Assembly (NCBI GenBank): GCA_041390145.1
Contig: JAWKQM010000018.1
Coordinates: forward strand, 1-37,017
Direction: 5' to 3'
DNA from: Gemmatimonadales bacterium
GTDB taxonomy: Bacteria > Gemmatimonadota > Gemmatimonadetes > Gemmatimonadales > GWC2-71-9
Length of the DNA: 37,017 nt
Part shown: in pieces, positions 24,226-32,110 of the stretch
How positions within the stretch are numbered: position 1 is the stretch's first letter
How the letters are laid out: each line of letters begins with the position of its first letter
Position numbers and translations under genes: made by a program
The notes under the pieces: generated by a model
Database searches by the model: none
Told to the model about the DNA's origin: nothing
The model's input: only the letters and a program-made list of their open reading frames with translations

Positions 24226-25386
24226 TCACGCTTCCGTCACCTGGTAGGCCACCACTTGCTGCACTCCGGTATCCGGGTCCTCCTTCGCGAACAGGATCAC
24301 GTCGGTGCCAATGAAGCCGAGCGGGAGCCCTGTGTCGGAGAGGGTGCCTTGGTACCGGCCCTCGGCGTCGAAGAGATCGACCAGCGCCACCTCGTCGTCG
24401 AAGGTGTATCGCTCCACCCACAGCCGGCCCTGCGGATCAAGGACCAGCGAGCGGATCTGCGGCAGCGACGGGGCGACGCCCTGTTTCTCCATGATCTCGC
24501 TGGCGGGAATGGTGCATGCGCCACCCCCGCCGAAGCGCACCGTCATCCCGTCGGGGTAGAGCCGCGCCACGTCGTCCACCGACGTCGGCTTGGGCGGAAT
24601 CGGCCGGCGAATGCTCCGGACCAGGCTGTCGCCCTGGTAGATGTCCACCTGGTACGGTGTCTGGCGGGTGCTCGCCACCACCTGGCCGTTGCTGCTCCAC
24701 TGCAGTCTCGGCGTAAAGACCGGGGGCTGGATGAAGCTCACGCAGGAGAACTGTACCATCGTGCCGTTGGGCGCCGATTGCGAAGTCAGGATGGTGGTGT
24801 CGGAGCCGACCACCACGAGGAGGCGCGTGGTGAATTCCGTGTCGGAGCGATCGCCCTGGGTGAAGATCAGGGTGTCGCCATAGGCGCGGGGCAGCTGGGC
24901 GCTCGCGCCCTGGAGGGAAAGCAGCGGCAGCAGGTCGCCGTTCGCGTCCCAGCGGACCAGCGCCTGCTTGCTCCCGTCATAGACGTTGGCCACCCCGGCC
25001 GGGGAGACGAAGAAGGAGATCGGGAACTGGAATTCTCCTGGCCCGCCCCCCGGGCGGCCGAGGAACCGGATGTGGTTGCCGGTGGGAGAGAAGACCTCGA
25101 CCCGGGACTGCTGCCCGTCGAGGACGTAGATGTTGCCGGCCTGGTCGGTGCCGGTCGTGAAGGCGTTGGCGTTGGTGAAGCTGCCCGGGCCCTCGTCGGC
25201 CCCGCCGAGGCGGAAGCGTTCCGTCATGGCCCAGCCCAGGGGGTGGTCCGTGGCGGGCGCGACCGCCAGCGTGACGCCGGCGGAGTCGGTGATGGCCGTC
25301 GTGCCCTGGTCGTGGGCATTGTCGCCGCAGGCGGCGGCAAGGAGGAAGGCGAAGGTGGCGGTGGCACGGGCGGACGCAGGATTCAC
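24226..25386 (-). CDS. Six-bladed beta-propeller lipoprotein
   Basis: The protein has 386 residues with lipobox LAAACG (Cys20). Repeated NHL-type blades are visible: TGTDQAGNIYVLDGQQSRVEVFSPTGNHIRFLGRPGGGPGEFQFP, SPAGVANVYDGSKQALVRWDANGD and LDPQGRLWVERYTFDDEVALVDLFDAEGRYQGTL. 'GxGPGEFxxP' is the signature of a large family of exported 6-bladed propellers in Gemmatimonadota and related soil bacteria; its ligands are unknown. The start is GTG 25386 with GGAG 8-9 bases before it. It follows the APC permease by 124 bp. Candidate periplasmic or surface binding protein. Confidence 0.85.
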   Translation of the reverse strand: MNPASARATATFAFLLAAACGDNAHDQGTTAITDSAGVTLAVAPATDHPLGWAMTERFRLGGADEGPGSFTNANAFTTGTDQAGNIYVLDGQQSRVEVFSPTGNHIRFLGRPGGGPGEFQFPISFFVSPAGVANVYDGSKQALVRWDANGDLLPLLSLQGASAQLPRAYGDTLIFTQGDRSDTEFTTRLLVVVGSDTTILTSQSAPNGTMVQFSCVSFIQPPVFTPRLQWSSNGQVVASTRQTPYQVDIYQGDSLVRSIRRPIPPKPTSVDDVARLYPDGMTVRFGGGGACTIPASEIMEKQGVAPSLPQIRSLVLDPQGRLWVERYTFDDEVALVDLFDAEGRYQGTLSDTGLPLGFIGTDVILFAKEDPDTGVQQVVAYQVTEA

Positions 25387-25510
25387 GGCTTGGCTCCGGA
25401 GGGGGGATTGCCCGGGTAGATGCCCGGGACGGCCGCATCGTTTCAGCTGAGGGGAGGCGGCGGAAAGAGATTGACATCGAGGTGAGGTCGAAGCTCGCGC
25501 ACCACTCCGA

Positions 25511-26866
25511 TCAATCAGTCGGCTTGCGGGACGCGGCGCGCTTGTCGGGGTGCGCGACCCGGCGGGTCCTGCCGGTTTCCCTCAGGAACAGCACATACGA
25601 TCCCTCGATGGCCACCGCAAGTCCGACCAGGCCCAGCAGGCCAAGCAACCGCCAAGGTCGCTGCTGCCAGGTGTGCGAGAGGAGCGCGACCAGGGCCATG
25701 CTGCATGCCAGCACGCCGGCGAGCGCGATGAGCCGGCTGCTGCCAATCTCCCGAGCCGTCCTGAAGTTCGCAAGGTTGACCAGCGCAAAGATCATGAGAA
25801 AGCTCGCGCTGGCCATCGTCGAGATGCTGGCCAGGTCCACGCTGATCGCGAGCAGGAGGGCGGCGCCGGCCGTCAGGAGGAGGCCCACCGGCTGGTTCCA
25901 CACCTTGTGCTCCAGCGCAACCGGGAGCTCGCCTTCGGTGGCTATTGAATAGCTGAGTCGCGCGGCGCCATAGAGGGTGGAGTTGATCGCCGAAAAGGTG
26001 GCCAGTACGGCCGTCAGTCCCACCAAAGTGAAGCCGAGCTGTCCGAGGGACGGCGTCGCCGCCTCGGCAAGGGCGAAGTCCTGCGCGGCGGCGATCCGAT
26101 CGGCTGGCAGTGAGCCGACCACGACCATCGCAATCAGGACATAGAGCACGATGACGACCAGGACCGAGCCGTAGTAGGCCCGGGGCAGGGTGGTCCTGTA
26201 GTTGCGCACCGATGCCGCGGTGTTCGCGATCAGCTCGAATCCCTCATAGGCCACGAAGATGATCATGCCGGCGCTGGCCACCTGGACCAGGGGCTTCCAG
26301 GTAGCCGGTGCCAGGCGGGACGGGTCGATGCTGCCGAATCCGAACACCACCACGAGCACGAGGATGGCCAGCTTGAGCACGACGACCAGCGTCTCGCTCC
26401 GGGCCACGATCTTGGCGCTGAAGAGGTTGATCAGGGTGGGCGCCAGGATGCCGAGGGAGACGAGGAGCTTGCTGGCGAGGACGGTGTGCTGGCCCTGCGG
26501 CAAGAACGTGGCGGCATAGTTGCCGAACGCCACCGCATAGAGTGCCAGCGTGAGGACGTAGCCGATCCAGAGCAGGTTGTTCGCCGACCCCGTGCACCAG
26601 TTGATGCCAAACGCCTTGTCGATGAAGATGATGGTTCCCCCACTGCTGGGGAACGCCACCGAGAGTCGGGCATAGGAATAGGCCGTGAGCAGGGCGACCC
26701 CACCGCCGATCAGGAAGGCGAGCGGAGTGGCGCCGCCGGCCAGCACGGTGGCAAGCCCGAGCACCGCGAAAATGCCACCGCCCACCATGCCGCCGATGCC
26801 GATGGCCATGGCGCCGAGCAGGGAAACCCCTCCGCTGGAGCTGCTGTCACCTGGGGAAACGTTCAC
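25511..26866 (-). CDS. APC-family amino acid permease
   Basis: The inner-membrane transporter has 451 residues and 12-13 helices. It opens with LLGAMAIGIGGMVGGGIFAVLG, the family's unwound first helix with the G-G-G-I-F amino-acid site. VAFPSSGGTIIFIDKAFG, ASAGMIIFVAYEGFELIANTAASVRN and FSAINSTLYGAARLSYSIATEGELP follow, all typical of APC permeases. The C-terminal 20 residues are Arg/Lys-rich and cytoplasmic. The start is GTG with GGAGG close upstream. It is 28 bp after the NTF2-like lipoprotein. No Usp domain is attached, unlike the permease at 10520. Substrate unknown. Confidence 0.9.
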   Translation of the reverse strand: MNVSPGDSSSSGGVSLLGAMAIGIGGMVGGGIFAVLGLATVLAGGATPLAFLIGGGVALLTAYSYARLSVAFPSSGGTIIFIDKAFGINWCTGSANNLLWIGYVLTLALYAVAFGNYAATFLPQGQHTVLASKLLVSLGILAPTLINLFSAKIVARSETLVVVLKLAILVLVVVFGFGSIDPSRLAPATWKPLVQVASAGMIIFVAYEGFELIANTAASVRNYRTTLPRAYYGSVLVVIVLYVLIAMVVVGSLPADRIAAAQDFALAEAATPSLGQLGFTLVGLTAVLATFSAINSTLYGAARLSYSIATEGELPVALEHKVWNQPVGLLLTAGAALLLAISVDLASISTMASASFLMIFALVNLANFRTAREIGSSRLIALAGVLACSMALVALLSHTWQQRPWRLLGLLGLVGLAVAIEGSYVLFLRETGRTRRVAHPDKRAASRKPTD

Positions 26867-26894
26867 CGTCCCTCCCCACGGCGTACCAGGTCGA

Positions 26895-27434
26895 TCATTG
26901 AACCGGCCGAATCATCGAGACATCCTCCGGCCGCAGCTCGTCACAGGCGTTGGGTTCGACCGTCCACATCGAGTTGGAGACGGTCCAGGCACCGTCGATC
27001 CTGACGAAGTCGAACACGTCGATACCGCAATGACTCGTCTCGCCATCGATCCAGAACTCGTACGGCGCCCACACCACCGCGATGCTGCCGCGCACCAGGA
27101 CGGTCGGCGACCAGTACCGCTCGCGGTAGGTATGCCCGTCGTTCCGGGCGGGGTCGATCCAGTAGGCGTTGGGTTGTCCCACGATGTCCATCTCGCCGTT
27201 GCCCACGGCACGCGCCCGATACGTCATCCCATCGGCGGTCTGCAGCTTGGCCATCGCCTGGAGGTCGTTCGCGGAAATCGCGAGCATCATGGTGTCCATG
27301 GCCGCGAGCACCGCCGCCTCGTCATCCGATCGCGTGGCATCCGGCCCCGACGCCGCAGGCGGGGCAGCCTGATTGCACGCGGCCAGCACGGCCAGCACGG
27401 CCAGGGCGGCCAGCGTTCGGACAGGTCGATTCAT
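26895..27434 (-). CDS. NTF2-like (DUF4440-type) lipoprotein
   Basis: The 179-residue precursor has a signal sequence (RPVRTLAALAVLAVLAAC) with lipobox LAAC at Cys20. The soluble part fits an NTF2-like fold: DDEAAVLAAMDTMMLAISANDLQAMAKLQTADG, then SPTVLVRGSIAVVWAPYEFWIDGETSHCGIDVFDFVRIDGAWTVSNSMWTVEPNACDELRP. 'GIDVF.FVR.DGAW.V....W' is the standard final strand segment. Cys at the end of the domain and the one in SHCGID may form a disulfide (inference). AAGGGG precedes the ATG at 27434. It may be co-transcribed with the downstream permease. Confidence 0.8.
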   Translation of the reverse strand: MNRPVRTLAALAVLAVLAACNQAAPPAASGPDATRSDDEAAVLAAMDTMMLAISANDLQAMAKLQTADGMTYRARAVGNGEMDIVGQPNAYWIDPARNDGHTYRERYWSPTVLVRGSIAVVWAPYEFWIDGETSHCGIDVFDFVRIDGAWTVSNSMWTVEPNACDELRPEDVSMIRPVQ

Positions 27435-27489
27435 GCGAGTCCCCTTGGGTGTCGTGGAGGTCGTGTGCGGCCGCACGCGCGCGCTTCGA

Positions 27490-27828
27490 TCAATCGCCCG
27501 TCGTCGACGGCCAGGCAATCGCGAGCAGCGCCAGCAGGCCGGCTCCAAGGAGCACGGTGCGCGTGACCGCTTGTTCCGGATTGCCGAATCTGATGGAATC
27601 CACCGCGGAACGTGGCAGTGCAACGCGACAGGCGGTGCAGTCCAGCGCCTGGTGGTAGGGGATACCGGCGACGCTGTCGTCGGCGATGCTGACCCCATGC
27701 CAGCGATCGACGCGAGTGGGCTGCCACACTTGGACCTGCTGCCTCGACGGGATTGTACGCGGCTCCAGGCCCTCGGCAGGTTGCCGCCATGTGGTCCCGC
27801 AGGCTTGGACGAGGACGAGCGCTGCCAT
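27490..27828 (-). CDS. Small lipoprotein of unknown function
   Basis: From ATG 27828 it has 112 residues: MAALVLVQACG gives a very short lipobox-like signal (LVQAC), with no positive charge before it. A start upstream, where the frame reads RARSCRHLC, would supply one but has no obvious start codon. The soluble region contains VQVWQPTRVDRWHGVSIADDSVAGIPYHQALDCTACRVALPRSAVDSIRFGNPE. A C-terminal helix follows (AVTRTVLLGAGLLALLAIAW). The CxxC pair and 'RVALPRSAVDSIR' resemble a family of small exported proteins I associate with Gemmatimonadota, without known function. The Shine-Dalgarno sequence is weak. Confidence 0.55.
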   Translation of the reverse strand: MAALVLVQACGTTWRQPAEGLEPRTIPSRQQVQVWQPTRVDRWHGVSIADDSVAGIPYHQALDCTACRVALPRSAVDSIRFGNPEQAVTRTVLLGAGLLALLAIAWPSTTGD

Positions 27829-27989
27829 GCAAAGGTGGCGGCACGACCGCGCTCTCGTTTCAGCTTGTGGTGTTCTCAGGTTGGACCTCGGCGAGCAACG
27901 AGGTTGGCCGTGGCGGGCGATCTGGCTCGGGCTGCCCCAGCGTCGACGGCGATCGAGGGGGCGCCTTCGCTCCTCTCTGTGGCGCGAAT

Positions 27990-28021
27990 CTCGGCATGAC
28001 GGAAGTGACCGCCATGCCGAG
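27990..28021. terminator. Hairpin downstream of the HPF gene
   Basis: CTCGGCATG (27990-27998) and CATGCCGAG (28013-28021) are exact reverse complements around a 14-base loop. It lies 46 bp after the HPF stop on the minus strand and upstream of the small lipoprotein gene. There is no T-run, so it is either a Rho-assisted terminator or a relic of a dispersed repeat. Apart from it, 27829-28067 holds nothing I recognise. Confidence 0.5.
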
Positions 28022-28067
28022 TTGTTCCACAATGTCCCAGTTCCCGCAACCGGCGGCTGGCCGAAGC

Positions 28068-28385
28068 CTAGTACTTCGCCAGTCGTCCGAGAAGGCTGTC
28101 GAGGGATCGCTTCAACTTGTCGGCGGCGCCGTCGAGGGCCTCATCAACGGTAGCGGCTTGATGGCTGACCGCGACGGGCTGGTGGCCGGCAGGCCGGGCC
28201 TCCAGCAGGCAGCGCATGTCGGCCGGGCCACCCTTGGTGTCACCGTTGGTGTCGGAGAGGTGGACTTCCACGCGGGTGATATGCTGGCTCAGGTGCTCGA
28301 GGGCACCCTGCACGACGGCGTGGACCTGCGCCTCAAGCGCCTTGGTCCCGTCGATACTGGCGTCGGTGTTGAGTTGAATGAACAT
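28068..28385 (-). CDS. HPF/RaiA-type ribosome hibernation factor (short form)
   Basis: The 105-residue protein is a single S30AE domain: MFIQLNTDASIDGTKALEAQVHAVVQGALEHLSQHITRVEVHLSDTNGDTKGG, then RCLLEARPAGHQPVAVSHQAATVDEALDGAADKLKRSLDSLLGRL. 'RVEVHLSDxNGDKxG' and 'HxAxxVDEAVDGAADKLKRxLD' are the landmarks of HPF/RaiA proteins that bind the 30S A/P sites in starved or stressed cells. It lacks the C-terminal dimerisation domain of long HPF. The ATG at 28385 is preceded by a doubled GGAGGAG; an in-frame GTG at 28397 would lie in that site. TACATT in GGGTACATTAGAG, about 70 bp upstream, may be the -10 box. Confidence 0.88.
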   Translation of the reverse strand: MFIQLNTDASIDGTKALEAQVHAVVQGALEHLSQHITRVEVHLSDTNGDTKGGPADMRCLLEARPAGHQPVAVSHQAATVDEALDGAADKLKRSLDSLLGRLAKY

Positions 28386-28574
28386 ATGCTCCTCCACAAA
28401 GTGAACCTCCCACCACCTCTGGCGGCCGCGGGTGGCTTGGTTCTCTAATGTACCCGAAAGTGGAGTCTGCGGTCCGTCACGGATTCCCGTCGAGGAACCA
28501 GTCCTTCTCGCGATCTTTATTCTGCGGTACGCGGCAGGCGCTCGTCAGCTGCGTGCCCGGGTCAGGCGGCACGG

Positions 28575-28982
28575 TCACGCATCCTTGTTCTTTGCGTCCC
28601 AGGGCATCGGCTCCCAGAGCTCGATCTTGTTGCCGTCCGGATCCATGATCCACGCGAACTTGCCATTCTCGTGCGATTCGGGGCCCTGGACGATCTCCAC
28701 ACCGCCCGCCCGAAGCTGTTCCAGCAGCTCCCCGAGGTTGTCGACCCGGTAGTTGATCATGAAGGAGGACCGGCTCGGGCTGAACCACTGGCTGTCCTTC
28801 CCGGCCACATGCCACACGGTCAGGCCGTGGTCCTCGGCCGTGTCGTCCGGCCATCGAAGGACCGCGCCGCCAAAGTCTTCCAGCGGCATGCCCAAGTGCG
28901 TCTGATACCACGCGGCCAAGGCCGCGTGATCACCGGTGCTCTTGAAGAACACGCCACCGACACCCGTCACCTTGGCCATCAT
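28575..28982 (-). CDS. VOC-superfamily (glyoxalase/bleomycin-resistance fold) protein
   Basis: The protein has 135 residues. It shows a paired beta-alpha-beta-beta-beta layout: GVGGVFFKSTGDHAALAAWYQTHLGMPLEDFGGAVLRW, then SSFMINYRVDNLGELLEQLRAGGVEIVQGPESHENGKFAWIMDPDGNKIELWEP. 'WY.THLGMP', 'F.I.V.NL..LLEQLRAGGV' and 'DPDGNKIELWEP' (Glu metal ligand) are diagnostic of the VOC fold. Which reaction it catalyses, if any, cannot be read; many are metal-dependent lyases or resistance proteins. Tandem ATGs at 28982 and 28979 follow GGAG. It stands between HPF and the 29109 gene, all minus strand. Confidence 0.85.
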   Translation of the reverse strand: MMAKVTGVGGVFFKSTGDHAALAAWYQTHLGMPLEDFGGAVLRWPDDTAEDHGLTVWHVAGKDSQWFSPSRSSFMINYRVDNLGELLEQLRAGGVEIVQGPESHENGKFAWIMDPDGNKIELWEPMPWDAKNKDA

Positions 28983-29108
28983 TGCGCTCCGTTGTATGTG
29001 ATCGCCCGACGAAATGGCGCATCCGCTGCTTCGGGCCAGGGCTGGGAATCTGGATGGAGTTGCCCGCCGGGTCCCGGGCGTATGCACGCTCAGGCGCGCA
29101 TGCGTGGC

Positions 29109-29828
29109 TCAGCGCCGTGGCTCGAGCGTTGGAGGCGGATCGACGGAGGGTCGGGAAAGCAGCTTCACCGCGTGCTGGGCGATCTCCTGCATCTGTCGCT
29201 TGCGCTCGCGCGCCCAGCGCGGCAACCGAATCAGGTTGGCACCGAACGCCGCCAGCGCCAGTCCGCCGAACATGCCGACGAGCACCAGCGCCTTCCCTGG
29301 CTTGCCGGCAGCAGTGATCACAGCACCCATCAGGACCGACATCCCGCCCATGGCGAGCCCCAGCACGTTGAGGGACATCGCGTCGCCCTTGAGTGTACTG
29401 AGGCGGAGCTGTTCGCCATGCTCGGTCGGCTCGACACAGATGTGCAGGTTGCCTTGCGACCATTCACGGAGCCCGCCGGAACTCGTCGCGCGGCCCTGCA
29501 CCCCGAAGGTCGTCCGGAATTCGGCAATCAGCTGCTCCCACTCCCGATCCGTGGGCGCTCGCGGAAGCGCGACCACCCGCGAGACGCCGATCGGCAGCCC
29601 GAAGGATCGACGGACGGGCGCCAGCCGGCCGCGGGCGTCGAGACTCGCCGCGGCGTGCGCGACACGCGCAGGCGCGATGCCCGCCTCCTGACCGATGTGC
29701 TGGAGCTCGTCGAGGGTCAGGCCGCCGGATTCGGCTGGCAGCGGCCGATCGCGCGTGTCGCCCGTCGTCGCGAGGCTGAAGATCTCGCGTACCTCGTCGT
29801 CCCCGTATCGCCGTGTTGTCATCGTCAT
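29109..29828 (-). CDS. Membrane protein sharing the C-terminal module of the kinase at 7275
   Basis: The protein has 239 residues. Residues 8-63 read YGDDEVREIFSLATT, then GGLTLDELQHIGQEAGIAPARVAHAAASLD, a helical module seen in the kinase tail as QARAIWLRAAQLQ ... GYRLQDVEQAASEAGIAAEFVAMAI. A domain of about 80 residues follows (IGVSRVVALPRAPTDREWEQLIAEFRTTFGVQG), then a transmembrane hairpin (about 150-200) and a helical end RERKRQMQEIAQHAVKLLSR. The same order occurs in the kinase. I recall such proteins as common in Gemmatimonadota; their role is unknown. No Shine-Dalgarno precedes the start; TATACT lies 2 bp upstream of the first ATG, so translation may be leaderless from the second ATG (29822). 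Confidence 0.7.
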   Translation of the reverse strand: MTMTTRRYGDDEVREIFSLATTGDTRDRPLPAESGGLTLDELQHIGQEAGIAPARVAHAAASLDARGRLAPVRRSFGLPIGVSRVVALPRAPTDREWEQLIAEFRTTFGVQGRATSSGGLREWSQGNLHICVEPTEHGEQLRLSTLKGDAMSLNVLGLAMGGMSVLMGAVITAAGKPGKALVLVGMFGGLALAAFGANLIRLPRWARERKRQMQEIAQHAVKLLSRPSVDPPPTLEPRR

Positions 29829-29830
29829 CG

Positions 29831-29836
29831 AGTATA
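29831..29836 (-). promoter_or_regulatory. Candidate -10 box for a leaderless transcript
   Basis: On the minus strand TATACT at 29836-29831 ends 2 bp before ATG 29828. A start point 7-9 bases downstream would fall at the second in-frame ATG (29822), giving an mRNA with no leader. No -35 hexamer is at 16-18 bp upstream. Confidence 0.4.
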
Positions 29837-29937
29837 CGGCGACCGCTTCCCACGCGCTACCGTCCCATGGAGGCCTTCAAGGGGCAGCGACAATCGCGTT
29901 CGTGATCATCTGCAGATGGGCTGATCCACGGCCCCGT

Positions 29938-30459
29938 CTAGGGGAAACAGGTTCCCTGGTTCATGGGGTCCTGACTCGACGAGGCGACCGGCGCCACGCT
30001 CAGGGTGCCGACCGGGGTGCTCAGGAGGAAGTCGTCATAGAACCGAAAGCCACTCTTGTAGCCGCACAGGAGCGCCGGCCCCGGCGACACGTTGCGAATC
30101 GTCACCTGGATCATCGCCGACCGATGGATGGTGCAGGCGTCCTGGATGGCCGGGTCGTTGCAGTCAATCACGAGGAGCGTAGAGGGGTCTTCGGTCAGTT
30201 GAGGGTGACCCACCGCGACCCAGGCGCCATCGGCATAGAAATAGGCCTGCCACTGGTAGGGCATTTCGCCAAAGATGCTGTAGCCCGGCGGGATGGTGGG
30301 ATTCACCGAGGCCTTGAACGTCGCCGGGTTGAGGGTCGGGTTCCCACCCCCATTGCCGCTCCCGCCTCCCTCGCTGCTCCCGACAGGGGAATCCTGGGAG
30401 CAGGCGAGCAGAAACACGGCCGAGAGCAACGCACGGTGCAGCCAGGATCGCCCGATCAC
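29938..30459 (-). CDS. Lipoprotein of unknown function with Gly/Ser-rich linker
   Basis: The protein has 173 residues. The signal sequence RSWLHRALLSAVFLLAC ends in lipobox FLLAC at Cys20, followed by a flexible linker (SSEGGGSGNGGGNPT) and a small soluble domain of about 120 residues. Visible pieces include KASVNPTIPPGYSIFGEMPYQWQAYFYADGAWVAVG, TIHRSAMIQVTIRNVSPGPALLCGYKSGFRFYDDFLL and a final CFP. Four Cys residues could form two disulfides (inference). The alternating hydrophobic strands suggest a beta-sandwich. The start is GTG 30459 with GGAGG upstream. Divergent from the glucosylglycerol operon across 208 bp. Confidence 0.65.
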   Translation of the reverse strand: MIGRSWLHRALLSAVFLLACSQDSPVGSSEGGGSGNGGGNPTLNPATFKASVNPTIPPGYSIFGEMPYQWQAYFYADGAWVAVGHPQLTEDPSTLLVIDCNDPAIQDACTIHRSAMIQVTIRNVSPGPALLCGYKSGFRFYDDFLLSTPVGTLSVAPVASSSQDPMNQGTCFP

Positions 30460-30667
30460 GGCGGCCTCCAGTTCAGGACAGGATCAGGAAGAAGGATGGC
30501 CCCGCGTCCGAATGTCGGCAAGCGCCGCGGCTCCGCCCCCGGCGTCGTGGCTCTGACCGGCACGAACGGTGGATGCGGCGGACAAACGGGGGCACGCGGG
30601 CACCCGATTACCTTCCGAATATCACTTCGCCGGAGGCCCCCGCGGTCCCGACCACACCGGAGACCTC

Positions 30668-32110
30668 ATGACCCTGCGCAACCAGGTGCAGCTGATCACG
30701 TATCCACACCGCCTGGGCGGCAACCTGGCCGCCCTCGGCGACATTCTCGAGGCGCATCTCGCCACGGCCGTGGGAGGGGTCCATATCCTCCCCCTCTACC
30801 CCTCCAACGCCGACGGTGGCTTCTCCCCGCTCACGCACAAGGAAGTGGACCCCGCGTTCGGCACCTGGGAGGACGTCGAGCGCATCGCCGCCAGGTTTGA
30901 CCTCTGCCTCGACCTCACCGTCAACCACATCTCCGACCAGTCCGCCGAGTTCCAGGACTTCCTGGCCAAGGGCATGCAGTCCGAGTACGCCGACCTCTTC
31001 GTCCACGTGGACCAGCTCGGCGAGATCACCCCGGACGACCTGGCCAAGATTCACATCCGGAAGGAGAAGGAGCCGTTCCGCGAGATCGTGCTGCCCGACG
31101 GCACGACGCACCGGGTCTGGACCACCTTCACCGAGCGGCAGATCGACCTGAACTACGAGTCACCCCGCACGTATGCGCTGATGGAGGACTACATCGCGTT
31201 CCTCACGGCGCGCGGCGCGAAGCTCTTCCGGCTCGATGCCTTCGGCTATACCACCAAGCGCATCGGCACCAGCTGCTTCCTGGTGGAGCCGGACGTCTAC
31301 GAAATCCTCCAGTGGGTGCATCGCGCGGCGCTGGCGCACGGGGCCGATACGCTCCCGGAGGTGCACGACCATCCCAGCTTCCAGTATGCCATCGCCCTGC
31401 ACGGGATGCGCCCCTACGGCTTCGCCCTGCCGCCGCTGGTCCTGCACGCCCTCCTCGACGGCGACAGCCGGTACCTGAAGCCCTGGCTCCGCATGTGTCC
31501 CCGCAACCAGGTGACGGTGCTCGATACCCACGACGGCATCTGCATTCCCGACGTGGACGGCATCCTGCCGGCTGACAAGACCCAGCACCTCATCGACAAC
31601 GTGTCCCAGCGCTCCGCGGACCCGATCCTCCGCCGTTCGGCGGCCAACGTCTACAGCGTGGGGGCCATCTACCAGCTGACCTGCACCTTCTTCGACGCCC
31701 TGAAGCAAAACGAGGACGCCAACGTGGCCGCGCGCGCCATCCAGCTCTTCGCGCCGGGGATTCCGCAGGTGTACTACGTCGGCTGGCTGGGCGGGACCAA
31801 CGAGGTGGAGCGGGCGGAGGAGACGGGGGATCCACGGGAGATCAACCGGCACACCTACACGCGGGAGCAGGTGGAGGCGGCGTTGCGCACCCCGATGGTG
31901 AAGAGGATCCAGCGCCTGATGGAGTTCCGGAGTACACACCCGGCCTTCCAGGGGACCTTCCACCTGCACTCCTCGAGCGATACCACGGTGGCGATGCAGT
32001 GGCGGCACGGCGAGCACCATGCCCTGCTGTTCGTGGACCTGCTGTTCAAGAAGGCCACGATTCGCTACAGCGACGTCCGCTCCAAGCGGGCACTGACGAT
32101 CCGGGCCTGA
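30668..32110 (+). CDS. GH13_18 sugar phosphorylase (sucrose- or glucosylglycerol-phosphorylase type)
   Basis: The 480-residue cytoplasmic enzyme begins QVQLITYPHRLGGNLAALGDIL with GVHILPLYPSNADGGFSPL, as in sucrose phosphorylase. The catalytic triad is in place: nucleophile Asp190 in FRLDAFGY, acid/base Glu231 in LPEVHDHPS, stabiliser Asp289 in VLDTHDGI, matching D192/E232/D290 of the Bifidobacterium enzyme. 'PGIPQVYYVGWLGGTNEVE' and 'REINRHTYT' complete the fold. These retaining enzymes split an alpha-glucoside with phosphate to glucose 1-phosphate. Known specificities in the subfamily are sucrose, sucrose 6'-phosphate, glucosylglycerol and glucosylglycerate. The GgpS gene downstream favours glucosylglycerol; sequence alone does not settle it. 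GGAG lies 7 bases before ATG 30668. First gene of a three-gene operon. Confidence 0.88.
   Translation: MTLRNQVQLITYPHRLGGNLAALGDILEAHLATAVGGVHILPLYPSNADGGFSPLTHKEVDPAFGTWEDVERIAARFDLCLDLTVNHISDQSAEFQDFLAKGMQSEYADLFVHVDQLGEITPDDLAKIHIRKEKEPFREIVLPDGTTHRVWTTFTERQIDLNYESPRTYALMEDYIAFLTARGAKLFRLDAFGYTTKRIGTSCFLVEPDVYEILQWVHRAALAHGADTLPEVHDHPSFQYAIALHGMRPYGFALPPLVLHALLDGDSRYLKPWLRMCPRNQVTVLDTHDGICIPDVDGILPADKTQHLIDNVSQRSADPILRRSAANVYSVGAIYQLTCTFFDALKQNEDANVAARAIQLFAPGIPQVYYVGWLGGTNEVERAEETGDPREINRHTYTREQVEAALRTPMVKRIQRLMEFRSTHPAFQGTFHLHSSSDTTVAMQWRHGEHHALLFVDLLFKKATIRYSDVRSKRALTIRA

Noticed and set aside
28386..28397. GTG 28397 as the HPF start
   Set aside because: It would put the start codon inside the GGAGGAG ribosome binding site that serves ATG 28385, and S30AE proteins begin at the M-x-I-Q strand.
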